A stretch of DNA of 64,000 nt. It comes from Peptococcaceae bacterium BRH_c4b (GTDB taxonomy: Bacteria; Bacillota; Desulfotomaculia; Desulfotomaculales; Desulfocucumaceae). The position numbers and the translations under genes were made by a program. This document shows, in pieces, positions 45,769 through 55,023 of this stretch. How positions within the stretch are numbered: position 1 is the first letter of the stretch; each line of letters opens with the position of its first letter. The notes beneath the pieces were generated by a model, which worked only from the letters and a program-made list of their open reading frames with translations, did no database searches and had not been told where the DNA came from. The stretch is taken from the NCBI GenBank assembly GCA_000961595.1, contig LADO01000051.1, forward strand, positions 50,658 to 114,657, given 5' to 3'.

Positions 45769-46540
45769 TTAGTTGCGTTTCTGTCTGACCGCCTGTTTCT
45801 TCAACACCGCAATCCATTTGAGACGTGAATAGCGACCAGTTCTAATTTCCATGTTTTGTCTGGCAAGACAAGAACCGTCCCTACTTGCTTCGCTTACCGT
45901 TACTGTTTCAGCTGCGCGTCCGGCCCGGGGCGCATCAGCCGCCAGCACGTTGGGGCGGATGGTGGCCATTACAGGGCGGGTCTGGGGACAGGCAGCCTTG
46001 ACGAAAGCTTTGCCGGCATATATGGGACGTGTAAAAACCAGTTGCCCGTCTTCCATGGCTATGTCTGTGCAGTCAGTCATTAGGCCGGTGCCCAAACGCT
46101 GCGCCACCTGCGCTGCCAAGTCGCGGCCGGCCACGGAGCAGGCCAGCAAGATGACTGTAGGCTGATGCTCTTTGGCCAGATCAGCTAATACATTGGTGTA
46201 GGCATCAGTGGTGTAGTTTTCCAGCGCATCCGCATCCACTACATATACCTTGTCTGCACCGTATTCTCCCAGTTTTCCCGCCAGGCTGCCGACTCCCTTG
46301 CCCATCAGAACGGCACAAAGCTCCTCGCCCAGGGCGTCGGCTGCCTTGCGGCCCGCACTTAACACGGGCAGCCTCAGACGGTTCGCCGGGAACGATTTTA
46401 CCGGCTGCCCTGGCAGCGGGCATAAAGAAATTCAGGGCTTTGACCTTGGGAGCAACCTGAGCTGCGTCAAGGCCGATGCCGTCAAGGGTTATCTTGGCCT
46501 CGGTATCAAATACTTGTTTCATTAAAACAACAATTTTCAT
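45769..46540 (-). pseudogene. etfB-etfA fusion remnant (electron-transfer flavoprotein)
   Basis: The start MKIVVLMKQVFDTEAKITLD (46540) is the EtfB N-terminus. After ~35 codons homology stops. In another frame from ~46370 EtfA begins internally (AGRKAADALGEELCAVLMG, VILLACSVAGRDLAAQVAQR, FVKAACPQTRPVMATIRPN). EtfA breaks off near 45890 in a GAACCGTCCC-family repeat and ends in unrelated codons. So most of etfB, the etfA start and the FAD domain are deleted. It lies 25 bases after the acyl-CoA dehydrogenase fragment, the usual acd-etfB-etfA order. Confidence 0.8.
45856..45890. repeat. GAACCGTCCC-family repeat at the etfA break
   Basis: TGTCTGGCAAGACAAGAACC followed by GTCCCTACTTGCTT; the same words recur at 27829-27865 and 36701-36785. 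The etfA reading frame loses homology in this element. Confidence 0.5.
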
Positions 46541-46565
46541 TGTCTTCCTCCCGTCACACCTGTCT

Positions 46566-46814
46566 CTATTTTAAAATACTGGCGGCAATTACCATGCGCT
46601 GTACTTCGCTGGTGCCCTCATATATCTCTGTAATTTTGGCATCTCGCATCATGCGTTCTACCGGGTATTCCCTGGTGTAGCCGTAACCGCCGAAAATTCG
46701 TACCGCCTTGGTGGTAACCCACATGGCCGCTTCAGAGGCAAATACTTTTGCCATGGCAGCTTTCTTACTGTAAGGGAGTTTGTTATCCTTCAGCCAGGCA
46801 GCTCTATATGCCAA
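46566..46814 (-). pseudogene. Acyl-CoA dehydrogenase C-terminal fragment
   Basis: [40 protein letters not shown] and [20 protein letters not shown] give the last 82 residues of ~380. The N-terminus is gone. The last ~32 codons are duplicated at 27655-27751. Confidence 0.8.
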
Positions 46815-46992
46815 TCGCCCCCGACTGTGTCGGTGGCGATTGAGAATAGTTCATTCACTTTCAGATCCGAAAATACAGTACATAGCGGTATTAACAACAG
46901 GTGGAATCCTTATTACCACTACCTCAATAGAATTAATATAATTAACAGAGGAATGATACTTTTTTTATTCAAACTTTTCTCGTTTTTATAGG

Positions 46993-48231
46993 TTAAACAG
47001 CTTCATTTTCATTTAGTGCTTTTGTTTGACCTACCTTAATTGGTGCAGTTTCCTTTAAGAATAATGAAACAATTGCACTAAAAACAAATCCGATTATCGC
47101 AATGTATAAAATATATTGAATTCCGTAGTGATTAGCAACATATCCAGCAATAACGGGCGCTATCCCACCACCAAAAATCTCTCCGGCGCCGATTGGAATT
47201 CCAGATGCCGATGCTTTAAGAGTTGCTGGCACTGACTCACTTGAAATGATGGCTGTGTTCATTATTAAGTTTCCAAAGCCACAGGCGGCAACGATAAACA
47301 AAAGCACAAATAACGCACCGGGATTGCGACCTGTATTTATTAAAGCCACCACAGCAATGATACCAATGATAAAGAAAATTAATACAGCAGGTTTCCTCCC
47401 GATTCGATCAGAGATTGCAGGAATACCCAAAGCCCCCACACATCCACCAAAGCCTACAGCTGATGCAACAAATCCCATCTCAGGAATGGATAATTTTAAG
47501 TAATCTGTTAAATAATTTGGTATCATACCTGCGATAACGAAAAAGTAAGACATTATGCCAAGTAAAGCTAACATATTCAGTATAACATTTCTATATTTAA
47601 AGACTTCACTCCATGCTTGCTTCTCCTCAGTTTTTTGGACCTGGATATACTCGGGGTCACGTATCACCTTGTAAAGTATATATGCGACTATTAACCCAGG
47701 AATGCAGGAGAAATAAAACACATAGTGCCAGGTTGGAACCACCTTCAATAATTGTGTAACAATGATAGGACCAAGCCCAAGACCAATTAAAGCAAAAGTA
47801 CATTGTTGTATACCTATATTTAAGCCTATTCGAGACTCTTTTGATGCCTCATGAGTTGCGGCTATAGCAGTTGGAGTAAAGCCCCCCTCGACAAAGCCCA
47901 TGAGTGCGCGAACAATTAACAAACCAACAAAAGCTGTAGCAAATCCGCAAAAAGCAGAGAAAATGGAGAATCCTATTACCGCAGGAATTATTACTTTTCT
48001 TCTGCCAAATTTGTCTGAGAGTCCACCTAGAATCACAGAGGCTATACCCCAAGTTACCGCAAGAATGCCGTTCAGATTTCCTAAGTGTTGATAGTTCAAA
48101 TTAAGATCTTTCATAATTACAGGAAATAACGGAGCAATGAGCCATCGATCGAAGCTAAGTATACCGAAAGTTACAGCAAGGATTGCTACCGCTTTCCATT
48201 CATAAGAGCCCCATTCTTCTTTTGTTGCCAT
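46993..48231 (-). CDS. MFS transporter (organic/aromatic acid symporter type)
   Basis: About 412 residues and twelve predicted membrane helices. GGLSDKFGRRKVIIPAVIGF after helix 2 and DRIGRKPAVLIFFIIGIIAV after helix 8 are the major-facilitator loop motifs. FDRWLIAPLFPVIMKDL in helix 1 resembles organic-acid and sugar-acid carriers. It likely imports a carboxylate for the acyl-CoA pathways (inference). Start ATG 48231 has GGAGG eleven bases upstream; the ATG at 48279 does not. Intact. Confidence 0.87.
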   Translation of the reverse strand: MATKEEWGSYEWKAVAILAVTFGILSFDRWLIAPLFPVIMKDLNLNYQHLGNLNGILAVTWGIASVILGGLSDKFGRRKVIIPAVIGFSIFSAFCGFATAFVGLLIVRALMGFVEGGFTPTAIAATHEASKESRIGLNIGIQQCTFALIGLGLGPIIVTQLLKVVPTWHYVFYFSCIPGLIVAYILYKVIRDPEYIQVQKTEEKQAWSEVFKYRNVILNMLALLGIMSYFFVIAGMIPNYLTDYLKLSIPEMGFVASAVGFGGCVGALGIPAISDRIGRKPAVLIFFIIGIIAVVALINTGRNPGALFVLLFIVAACGFGNLIMNTAIISSESVPATLKASASGIPIGAGEIFGGGIAPVIAGYVANHYGIQYILYIAIIGFVFSAIVSLFLKETAPIKVGQTKALNENEAV

Positions 48232-48431
48232 TATGTTTACATCCTCCTCTTTCTTGACACTGTTTGTTTGCAATAACATTCAACGTTGGCTTCTCCTAGC
48301 CTATTTCATAAGAATCTCCATTCATTTCAATCAGTCTACAGGTACACGCGTCTACGCATAAACCACAGCCTCTTATGTATTTATACGGTCAACTGCTATT
48401 GTTTTCTGAATATCTGAGATTATCCTTACAC

Positions 48432-48756
48432 ACCCAAGTTCTTACATTGGTTTGTTCTTATGAGCATCGTTAGCGGCTATCGCACCACAGGTCATTGACA
48501 TAACTGTCATTGTTCCCCAGATGTATCCGCCTTTTCCAAAGTAACCTCCGGATACCTCTCCTGCAGCATAAAGTCTCGGAATTATATAGCCGTCCCAATC
48601 CAGAACTCTGTTTGAAGTATCTATTCTTACGCCGCCTTTAAAGGAGGTTGTGGAGGGCTTGCATTCCATACCATAGAAGGGACCCTTTTCAACGGGAATA
48701 GGACTTCCGAAGTTTCCATCAAGAGTGGTTCTTCCACATTCAGTGTCATTTCCGGC
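48432..48756 (-). pseudogene. Fumarate-reductase-like flavoprotein 3' end, duplicate of 63350-63676
   Basis: About 325 bases nearly identical to the gene at the right window edge. Encodes GKGGYIWGTMTVMSMTCGAI, ending AHKNKPM and stop. The similarity begins just beyond the stop and ends abruptly at 48756. No start or FAD N-terminus. Confidence 0.85.
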
Positions 48757-49262
48757 TTACACGGGCTGTCCAATGCATAGCTATTATTAAATTATACCTA
48801 TTTATCACTCCTTCATTATCGGAAAGTCCTACTTACTGTTTTTAAGCTCTCAAAGGAGGGCTTTTTTACCCCAATTTTGATAAAGTGTGAAATATATTTG
48901 ACAATACTCTAAATCAGTAAAATATCCTGAAATCGTGAGTAAGCTTGTTGAACTAGCTTTAGAGGGTCGTGAACCTTTCCCGGTCCGTGCTTAAAGGTAT
49001 CCAGAAGTTTTGTCCGCTGCTTTGTTGACAGTTCTATTGAACTTGGACTAATTACTGAACCTTTGAACCTGGCAATTTATTTCGCAAATATTATGCCAAT
49101 TAAAATGAATTGTAAATTTGTGAATTTTCTGTCATCTAAAAGAGTGTTTGAATCTCTCCTGAATCACATTTTTTATAACTCTAAGTAAATAAAAGAATCC
49201 CACAGAGTCTATCCTGCATTGTTGCAGCATATATGAATCAGTCTGGTAAGTACCACAAGATC
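48757..49262. other. Gap of ~505 bases with a diverged repeat
   Basis: No gene. Bases ~49076-49245 resemble ~50450-50620: TCGCAAATATTATGCCAA, CTCCTGAATCACATTTTTT, and TCCTGCATTGTTGCAGCATA against TCCCGCATCTGTGACGCATT. These repeats flank the chemoreceptor-like gene. Confidence 0.5.
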
Positions 49263-50162
49263 CTATAAAATTCTTGCCACCTGCATTATTTTTCCGGCAG
49301 AGTTGGCCAACTGCTGCATGGATCCGGCGATATCTTCAGTGGCAGACGACAGTTGCTGGGAAATATCTGAAAAATCGTTTATTTTTTCGGCTATCTGCTC
49401 TACCTTTTGACCTATGGATCCAAGGATTACTTTGATTTCCTTGACTGAATTGGCACTGTTGACGGACATTTTACGGATCTCGTCAGCCACTACTGAAAAA
49501 CCCCGGCCCTGCTCGCCGGCCCGGGCTGCTTCAATAGCGGCGTTGAGTCCCAATAGGTTGGAGTTTGCCGCTACTTCACTGATAAAGTTCAAAATGGTAT
49601 CGGTTTTCCTCACCTGTTCAAGCACTTCGATGCTCAGCGCCTGGAGGGTTTCCTGCTGATGAGCAAGTTCGGATGCCGACGCAGCCAACTCTTCGGTGTT
49701 GGACGAAATCTCCTGGGATAATCCTGAGACCGAATTGGCAGTGCCGATGAGTATTTCCTGGTTGGCCAGGCTCACGCCCAGTCCGACGCCGCCGACAACA
49801 CTGCCTCTCTCATCCAGCAGCACTAAACCACTACCTTTGAAGGCATATCCAAAAACTTCTTTCGGCTGCTCGACACGGGCTATTTTTCTCGTCTTCATGG
49901 CTTGGTGGATGACGTCTCCCTCGGGCAGCGGTTTCCCAATCACCTCCTCAAAATTATCTACTTTCATTTCCTTCCCGTTGAATTGGCGGATTAAATTTTT
50001 TTCCCTGTCTGCAACGCCAATCATACAGTCAATGGGAAAAAGTTGCTGAAAAACGGGAGCTGCTTTTATTACTGCATCTAATATATTCAATCCTGCTGTA
50101 TCGCCGGATGCCAAATCTTTATGCAGATCTGCCGGACCGATCTTGACTGGTTGCTCCTTCAC
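49263..50162 (-). CDS. Soluble methyl-accepting chemotaxis-like signalling protein
   Basis: About 299 residues, no membrane helix. A small N-terminal sensory domain (about 25-150, LFPIDCMIGVADREKNLI) precedes a short coiled-coil MCP signalling region with NLLGLNAAIEAARAGEQGRG and FSVVADEIRKMS, the hairpin tip that contacts CheA/CheW. It is shorter than chemotaxis receptors, and no che genes are nearby, so it may feed another regulator. Start GTG 50162 lies just after GGAGGTGG; the upstream ATG at 50231 has no site. Confidence 0.83.
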   Translation of the reverse strand: MKEQPVKIGPADLHKDLASGDTAGLNILDAVIKAAPVFQQLFPIDCMIGVADREKNLIRQFNGKEMKVDNFEEVIGKPLPEGDVIHQAMKTRKIARVEQPKEVFGYAFKGSGLVLLDERGSVVGGVGLGVSLANQEILIGTANSVSGLSQEISSNTEELAASASELAHQQETLQALSIEVLEQVRKTDTILNFISEVAANSNLLGLNAAIEAARAGEQGRGFSVVADEIRKMSVNSANSVKEIKVILGSIGQKVEQIAEKINDFSDISQQLSSATEDIAGSMQQLANSAGKIMQVARIL

Positions 50163-50783
50163 ACGGCCACCTCCTCCAGTTTTATCGCCCTCTCCCGGGA
50201 GATTCCGGAGATTTAGAATACGGCTCAACAAGACGTTCCAAGAAACCCGTTCCCCAAATTACGATGCTTACAGATATGGATAAGGTTCAGGAGACCCTTT
50301 ATACGGTGCTCGAATTGGAACGATACGTGAAAGATTAGGTGCTACTTCAGAGTTTTAGTACTACGATTTAATCCTCGGAAGCCTTGTTCTTTTCTCTACT
50401 CATGGATTCCGCCATTTTGGACTCAATCTTCTGGCATTATTTTATAATGCATATACTGCATCGCAAATGTTATGCCAAACAGAATACGTTGGAATATTAA
50501 GAATAATTAGTCACCTGAAACAACGTATTTGAGTCTCTTCTGAATCACATTTTTTGTATCCCTTAATAAATACATAGATTTGCTGAGTCCATCCCGCATC
50601 TGTGACGCATTTATTAATCAGCCAATAACGGGGTAGCGCACTAAATATAGAACATAAAAAAGCCAGCCTTCTTAACGCTGGAAAGCTGGTTATTCTTATA
50701 TTGAAAATCTCTTACGTACACTTTATCCCGAATTATCCAGTGACCCCTAAGACGGTCTTTTTTGGGAGATAACTATTAGAGCG
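50163..50783. other. Gap of ~620 bases between the sensor and the sigma-54 activator
   Basis: Contains the second copy of the diverged repeat (~50450-50620) and the activator's terminator (50655-50691). No gene seen. Confidence 0.5.
50655..50691 (-). terminator. Terminator of the sigma-54 activator gene
   Basis: On the minus strand AACCAGC pairs with GCTGGCT around a ~20-base loop, then TTTTTT. Confidence 0.65.
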
Positions 50784-52865
50784 TTAATTGGAAATCAATT
50801 TCCTAAACCGGCGGGAAACCGTGGACTGACTAATTCCAAGGATCATGGCCGCTTTTCTGGTACTACCGTACACTTCCATGGCCGATGCAATAATTTCACG
50901 CTCATATTGTTCCAAGGCTTCCTTGAGAGGCATACTTTCACGCTTCTTTGTTGCTCCACTTACCGGCGTCGAAGTTTTAATATGTGCCGGTAAGTCTGAA
51001 AAAGTAATTAAATCACCATACGTGGTAATAATTATTCTTTCTAATATGTTAATAAGCTCCCGTACATTGCCGGGCCAGGAATACTCTAATAAATAGTCAA
51101 CTGTTTCCAAGGAAAAAATCTTTTTAGTTTTAAATTTATTATTTAATTTATAAAGATAATGACTGATGAGGGCTGAAATATCTTCCGGCCTTTCCCTCAG
51201 CGGCGGAATATCAATTGGGATTACATTCAATCGGTAATATAAATCTTCACGGAATTTTCCCTCATGGGTAAGATTGAAAAGGTTTTTATTGGTGGCTGCA
51301 ATAATCCTTACATCCACATTTACTGTTTTCACCCCTCCAATCCTCATTACCTCCTGTTCTTGCAACACCCTCAAAAGCTTAACCTGCATTTCCAGTGGTA
51401 ATTCGGACAGCTCATCCAAAAAGAGGGACCCGTTATCTGCTATTTCAAATAACCCAGGCTTACCTTCTTTATTAGCTCCGGTAAAAGCTCCTTTCTCATA
51501 ACCAAATAACTCGGATTCCAAAAGGTTGGCCGGAATGGCTCCACAGTTAATTGAAACAAACCTTCCCTGTTCACTCCTGGGGCTGAGCCGGTGTATCAAC
51601 TTGGCCACAACCTCTTTACCTACACCGGACTCACCTGTTATTAAAACAGTAGAATCCACCGTGGATACCTTGGAAACCAAATCTAGAACATTTTGCATCA
51701 ATTTGCTGCGGGCAATTATATCCTCCTGTTGTACCAATTTCAACCTTAATTCATTGATCTCATTCTTATACCGGCTGGTTAAATCCTTGGCTCGAATTAA
51801 ATTTTCTTTCAGCTTGCTAAGTTCTGTAATATCCCTTACGTTAGTTACAACATAAATGATGTTACCCGCATCATCAAAAACAGGGTTCCCGGTAACTATG
51901 GTTTGCCTGCCGGTACTCACGTTTTGAACCAACGTAACTGATTTCTTTTCCTTTAAAACTCTTATTGTCACCGACTCGTCAACAGTACCTTCAAGTTCCA
52001 TATCCCTCATATATCGGCCAATACATTCGTCCCTGGTCAATCCCGTTATCCTTTCAATAGCATCGTTTACCTTTAAAGTTTTTCCTTCATGGTCAGTAAT
52101 CCATATGCCGTCATATGATGAATTGATAATTGCGTCCAATTGTTTGTTTAAAATTTTTACCCTGTTCAACTCTTCGGAGATACTTTCCAATTCGCTGAAA
52201 TCCTGAAATACTGCCACAGCGCCTATCAATTCACAATTATTTAAAATAGGGGAATAGTTGGCTAAAAGCTTTATGTCCGGTTCAAACTCTTTCTTCACGT
52301 TAAATTCGGGCTTACCTGTTTTTAATATCCAGGGAAGCCTGGTTTTGGGAACAACATCAACTATGTGTTTACCTACAACATTAATGTCCCCAATTCCCAG
52401 TATACGCTTGGCCGCTGTATTAAAAATAGTTATAACACCGTGTTTGTTTATTGCTATAATGCCGTTATTGGTGGAATCGATAAGCGAGCGGAGACTGGAT
52501 ATGCTGTATTGTATACTTTCCTCAAAAGAGTTCAGGATATCCGCGGTGGAAATTATGCCAAGGTAATTACTATCATGATCAATTACAGGAAGAAGTAAAC
52601 AAAAATTTCTAGGTATATCTGAAACCAGCGTATCCTTCAACACAATGGGACAATATGAGTCCATCACATCCTTTACCTTCTTTTTAAATTTTGTTGTCTC
52701 TAAATTGAAGGCGGAAGATATTTTGAACACCCCATAAAACTTATTTAAATCTACTATCGGTGCTATATAAATGTCTTTATCAATGCACTTTTTCAGAGCT
52801 ACATTAATCGGTGTGTCAGGAGACAAAACAATCTTAGCCTCAGTAACAATGTCCTGTACTAACAC
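50784..52865 (-). CDS. Sigma-54-dependent transcriptional activator with CBS pair and two PAS domains
   Basis: A 693-residue protein. A CBS pair (about 1-120) is followed by PAS domains at about 125-230 (STNNGIIAINKHGVITIFNT) and 245-350 (SYDGIWITDHEGKTLKVND). The AAA+ domain (about 380-610) has Walker A TGESGVGKEVVAK, the sigma-54 contact loop GAFTGA and Walker B LFLDELSELP. The C-terminal Fis-type helix-turn-helix reads STRKAAMILGISQSTVSRRF. It would remodel RNA polymerase at -24/-12 promoters on sensing small ligands, perhaps adenine nucleotides or CoA esters. The best target is the operon starting at 61565. Intact. Confidence 0.93.
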   Translation of the reverse strand: MLVQDIVTEAKIVLSPDTPINVALKKCIDKDIYIAPIVDLNKFYGVFKISSAFNLETTKFKKKVKDVMDSYCPIVLKDTLVSDIPRNFCLLLPVIDHDSNYLGIISTADILNSFEESIQYSISSLRSLIDSTNNGIIAINKHGVITIFNTAAKRILGIGDINVVGKHIVDVVPKTRLPWILKTGKPEFNVKKEFEPDIKLLANYSPILNNCELIGAVAVFQDFSELESISEELNRVKILNKQLDAIINSSYDGIWITDHEGKTLKVNDAIERITGLTRDECIGRYMRDMELEGTVDESVTIRVLKEKKSVTLVQNVSTGRQTIVTGNPVFDDAGNIIYVVTNVRDITELSKLKENLIRAKDLTSRYKNEINELRLKLVQQEDIIARSKLMQNVLDLVSKVSTVDSTVLITGESGVGKEVVAKLIHRLSPRSEQGRFVSINCGAIPANLLESELFGYEKGAFTGANKEGKPGLFEIADNGSLFLDELSELPLEMQVKLLRVLQEQEVMRIGGVKTVNVDVRIIAATNKNLFNLTHEGKFREDLYYRLNVIPIDIPPLRERPEDISALISHYLYKLNNKFKTKKIFSLETVDYLLEYSWPGNVRELINILERIIITTYGDLITFSDLPAHIKTSTPVSGATKKRESMPLKEALEQYEREIIASAMEVYGSTRKAAMILGISQSTVSRRFRKLISN

Positions 52866-53094
52866 TTTCCATCACTCCCAATCAATTATTAACTCAACTT
52901 TCTTATATGAAAATTAGCTCTGAAGCTTGATTTTATTGGCTTTTTCGACAAAAAACAATAAAATACCCTAGTTAACTAACTCACTAAAAGAAAGGGATGT
53001 TTTATGTCATCTATTTACCATGAAAATATTCGGTTAAATATCATAATTTTCAAAATTTTTGGAAATTCCAAATCATGAGATTTCCTGCATCTGT

Positions 53095-53330
53095 CAGAAG
53101 CAAAAATTGTTGAGGTTCTTGATCATAAAACGATTTAAAGCTTTTAATGCGTCGTGACAACTTTTGCCCGGTCTGAAACCATAAGAAAAGTCAAGAAAGT
53201 CCTGTTCGTAAATGGCCTGTAGGATTTTATTCAGCCCAGGTTGAACGATTTTATCCTCATAAGAAGGTATACCTAGCGGTCTCTTGCTTTTCCCGTCCTT
53301 AGGAATATATGTCCTTTGTATTTGCTAAAC
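53095..53330 (-). pseudogene. Group II intron reverse transcriptase fragment
   Basis: YIPKDGKSKRPLGIPSYEDK, then ILQAIYEQDFLDFSYGFRPG and KSCHDALKALNRFM are reverse-transcriptase blocks 1-2 of group II intron proteins. About 75 codons remain; the YADD block, maturase and endonuclease parts are absent. Confidence 0.8.
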
Positions 53331-53334
53331 TAAA

Positions 53335-53450
53335 AGTGTACCAATTTTAGCCCTTTGATCAGCGAAAAGTTGAGCACCCGATCAAACTAACCTGTACACT
53401 GTAGGTGGACATCTAGCAGTGTACGGGAGGAAAGGAAATGACAATCTAGG
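53335..53450 (+). mobile_element. Possible left end of an IS21-type element
   Basis: GATCAGCGAAAAGTTGAGCA followed by a GTGTACGGGAGGAAAGGAA Shine-Dalgarno and ATG with a stop after three codons. The arrangement resembles the sequence before istA (recalled, not searched). No transposase follows. Confidence 0.25.
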
Positions 53451-53580
53451 CTTGGTCGCACCAAGAGTCAAGTTTTAAATTATTCATTATTTTGAAAATT
53501 ACATCAAGTATAATTATACCATATATTTAAGAATGTGGTAGCTTTAACAATTTATTTTTATACTCTAAGCCATAATTCTA

Positions 53581-54628
53581 TTAATCGTATAACCCTGCTA
53601 AAGTCAAGGGTAAATCGTTATTTAAACTCCAGGAAAAAAGAATCTGGTGAATATTTAAACCAGACACTCTAAAAGAAGCAGCGCAACTTTTTAAATACAA
53701 CCCCCACATACGGACAAAACGTCGACCAAACATTTCTTCTACCTGGCTTTGATGCCGCTGAAAATTTTCATGCCAGCGGTCTAGAGTTATAGCGTAATGC
53801 AGTCTTAAGCTCTCCACATGCAACAGGTGAAAGTTGTATTCCGGCAAAAGCCAGATTGTCTCCCTTAAGCTCACCTACATGCTCATACATACCCACACTA
53901 ACTATTCTGTCAAACTGTTCTTTACTCTCAAATTCCAAATAATCAATTAGCTCTATCCTCACCAAATCCTCCAGACCCAGAGTTTTTACGCGCTCCCGGG
54001 AAGCCAGATATTGTTCTGTGCTGATGGTTATTCCCGTGGCCTTTACCCGATATTTTTGCGCCGCCCGAATAACCAGCCAACCCCATCCGCTGCCTATATC
54101 TAAAAGCTGTTGCCCCGGGGAAAGACATAGCTTTTTTAATATCAAATCATTTTTTTGCAATTGGGCCTGATATAGTGAATCCTCCGGGGTTTTAAAATAA
54201 GCACAGGAATAACTCATAGTATCATCCAACCAAAGGGAGAAGAAGTCGTTCCCCAAATCGTAATGGTGCTGTATATTTTCCTTTTGCTTTACTAAAACGG
54301 CAACCCTGTTAATAGTTTTTAATGCTCCAGTCGCTATTTTCCCTCCCAATCCCCCTGATAAAAGATCATCTTGGCTGGCCAGGGCCATACGAATAATATC
54401 CTCCAGATCGCCTTCAAAGTTAAAAATTTCATCCATGTAGGCTTCTCCGAAAGATAACACAGGATCCTCCAAATCAAATCCCAAAGGCAAAGGTTTTTTA
54501 AAGATTATCCGGACCGTGGGGGGATCGCTGCCGAAAACCACCTCTTCACCATCCCAGAATTTCACCGTAAAACAACCTTCCCTTACCCTTTCAAAAAAAG
54601 CCTTGATGATTTTCTTTTTCAACTGCAT
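53581..54628 (-). pseudogene. Cyclopropane-fatty-acyl-phospholipid synthase, internally deleted
   Basis: First frame (54628 to ~53870): NIQHHYDLGNDFFSLWLDDT, QQLLDIGSGWGWLVIRAAQK (SAM site), GITISTEQ and VSVGMYEHVGE. It then jumps, in a different frame, to LRETIWLLPEYNFHLLHVES and the C-terminal LHYAITLDRWHENFQRH. About 70 codons normally between these (including the KYIFPGG region) are missing and the frames do not match, so one ~200-base deletion explains both. The enzyme would be inactive. It is the last gene of the beta-oxidation operon. Confidence 0.85.
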
Positions 54629-54650
54629 AGCCTCCTGATATTGTATCAGT

Positions 54651-54956
54651 TTACAGATTGCCGTTCGCCCAGGGATAGCAAACTATGGAAGGAGCCGTAA
54701 ATTTCAAGCTTTGTGACAGATATATCGTCCCTTCTCCGGGAAGCCGGCAACCGATTACAGCCGATATCAGGCCCGACGTCAGCATGCCGTGCGCTATTCG
54801 CTCCTTAAAAATGGAGCTGGCGGCGGCTTCCTTGTTTATGTGTACCGGGTTAAAGTCCCCGGTACTCCCGGCATACAAATAGACATCCGTCTCACTTATT
54901 GTTTTGGATAAGGAAGTATTGTCGCCAATTTTTATTTGTTTAAATGGTATGCCCAT
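54651..54956 (-). pseudogene. MaoC-type (R)-enoyl-CoA hydratase, C-terminally truncated
   Basis: 101 residues: hot-dog fold with catalytic GDFNPVHIN (Asp and His) and ERIAHGMLTSGLISAVIG. After SLKFTAPS the usual last ~35 residues are replaced by IVCYPWANGNL and a stop. The catalytic residues are kept, so residual function cannot be excluded, but the fold is incomplete. Between thiolase and the broken cyclopropane synthase in the same operon. Confidence 0.7.
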
Positions 54957-55023
54957 GCTTTATCCCCCACTCTTTACTTTCTTGATGATGATCGCAATCA
55001 CTATATGGCAATTCGAAAGGGCT

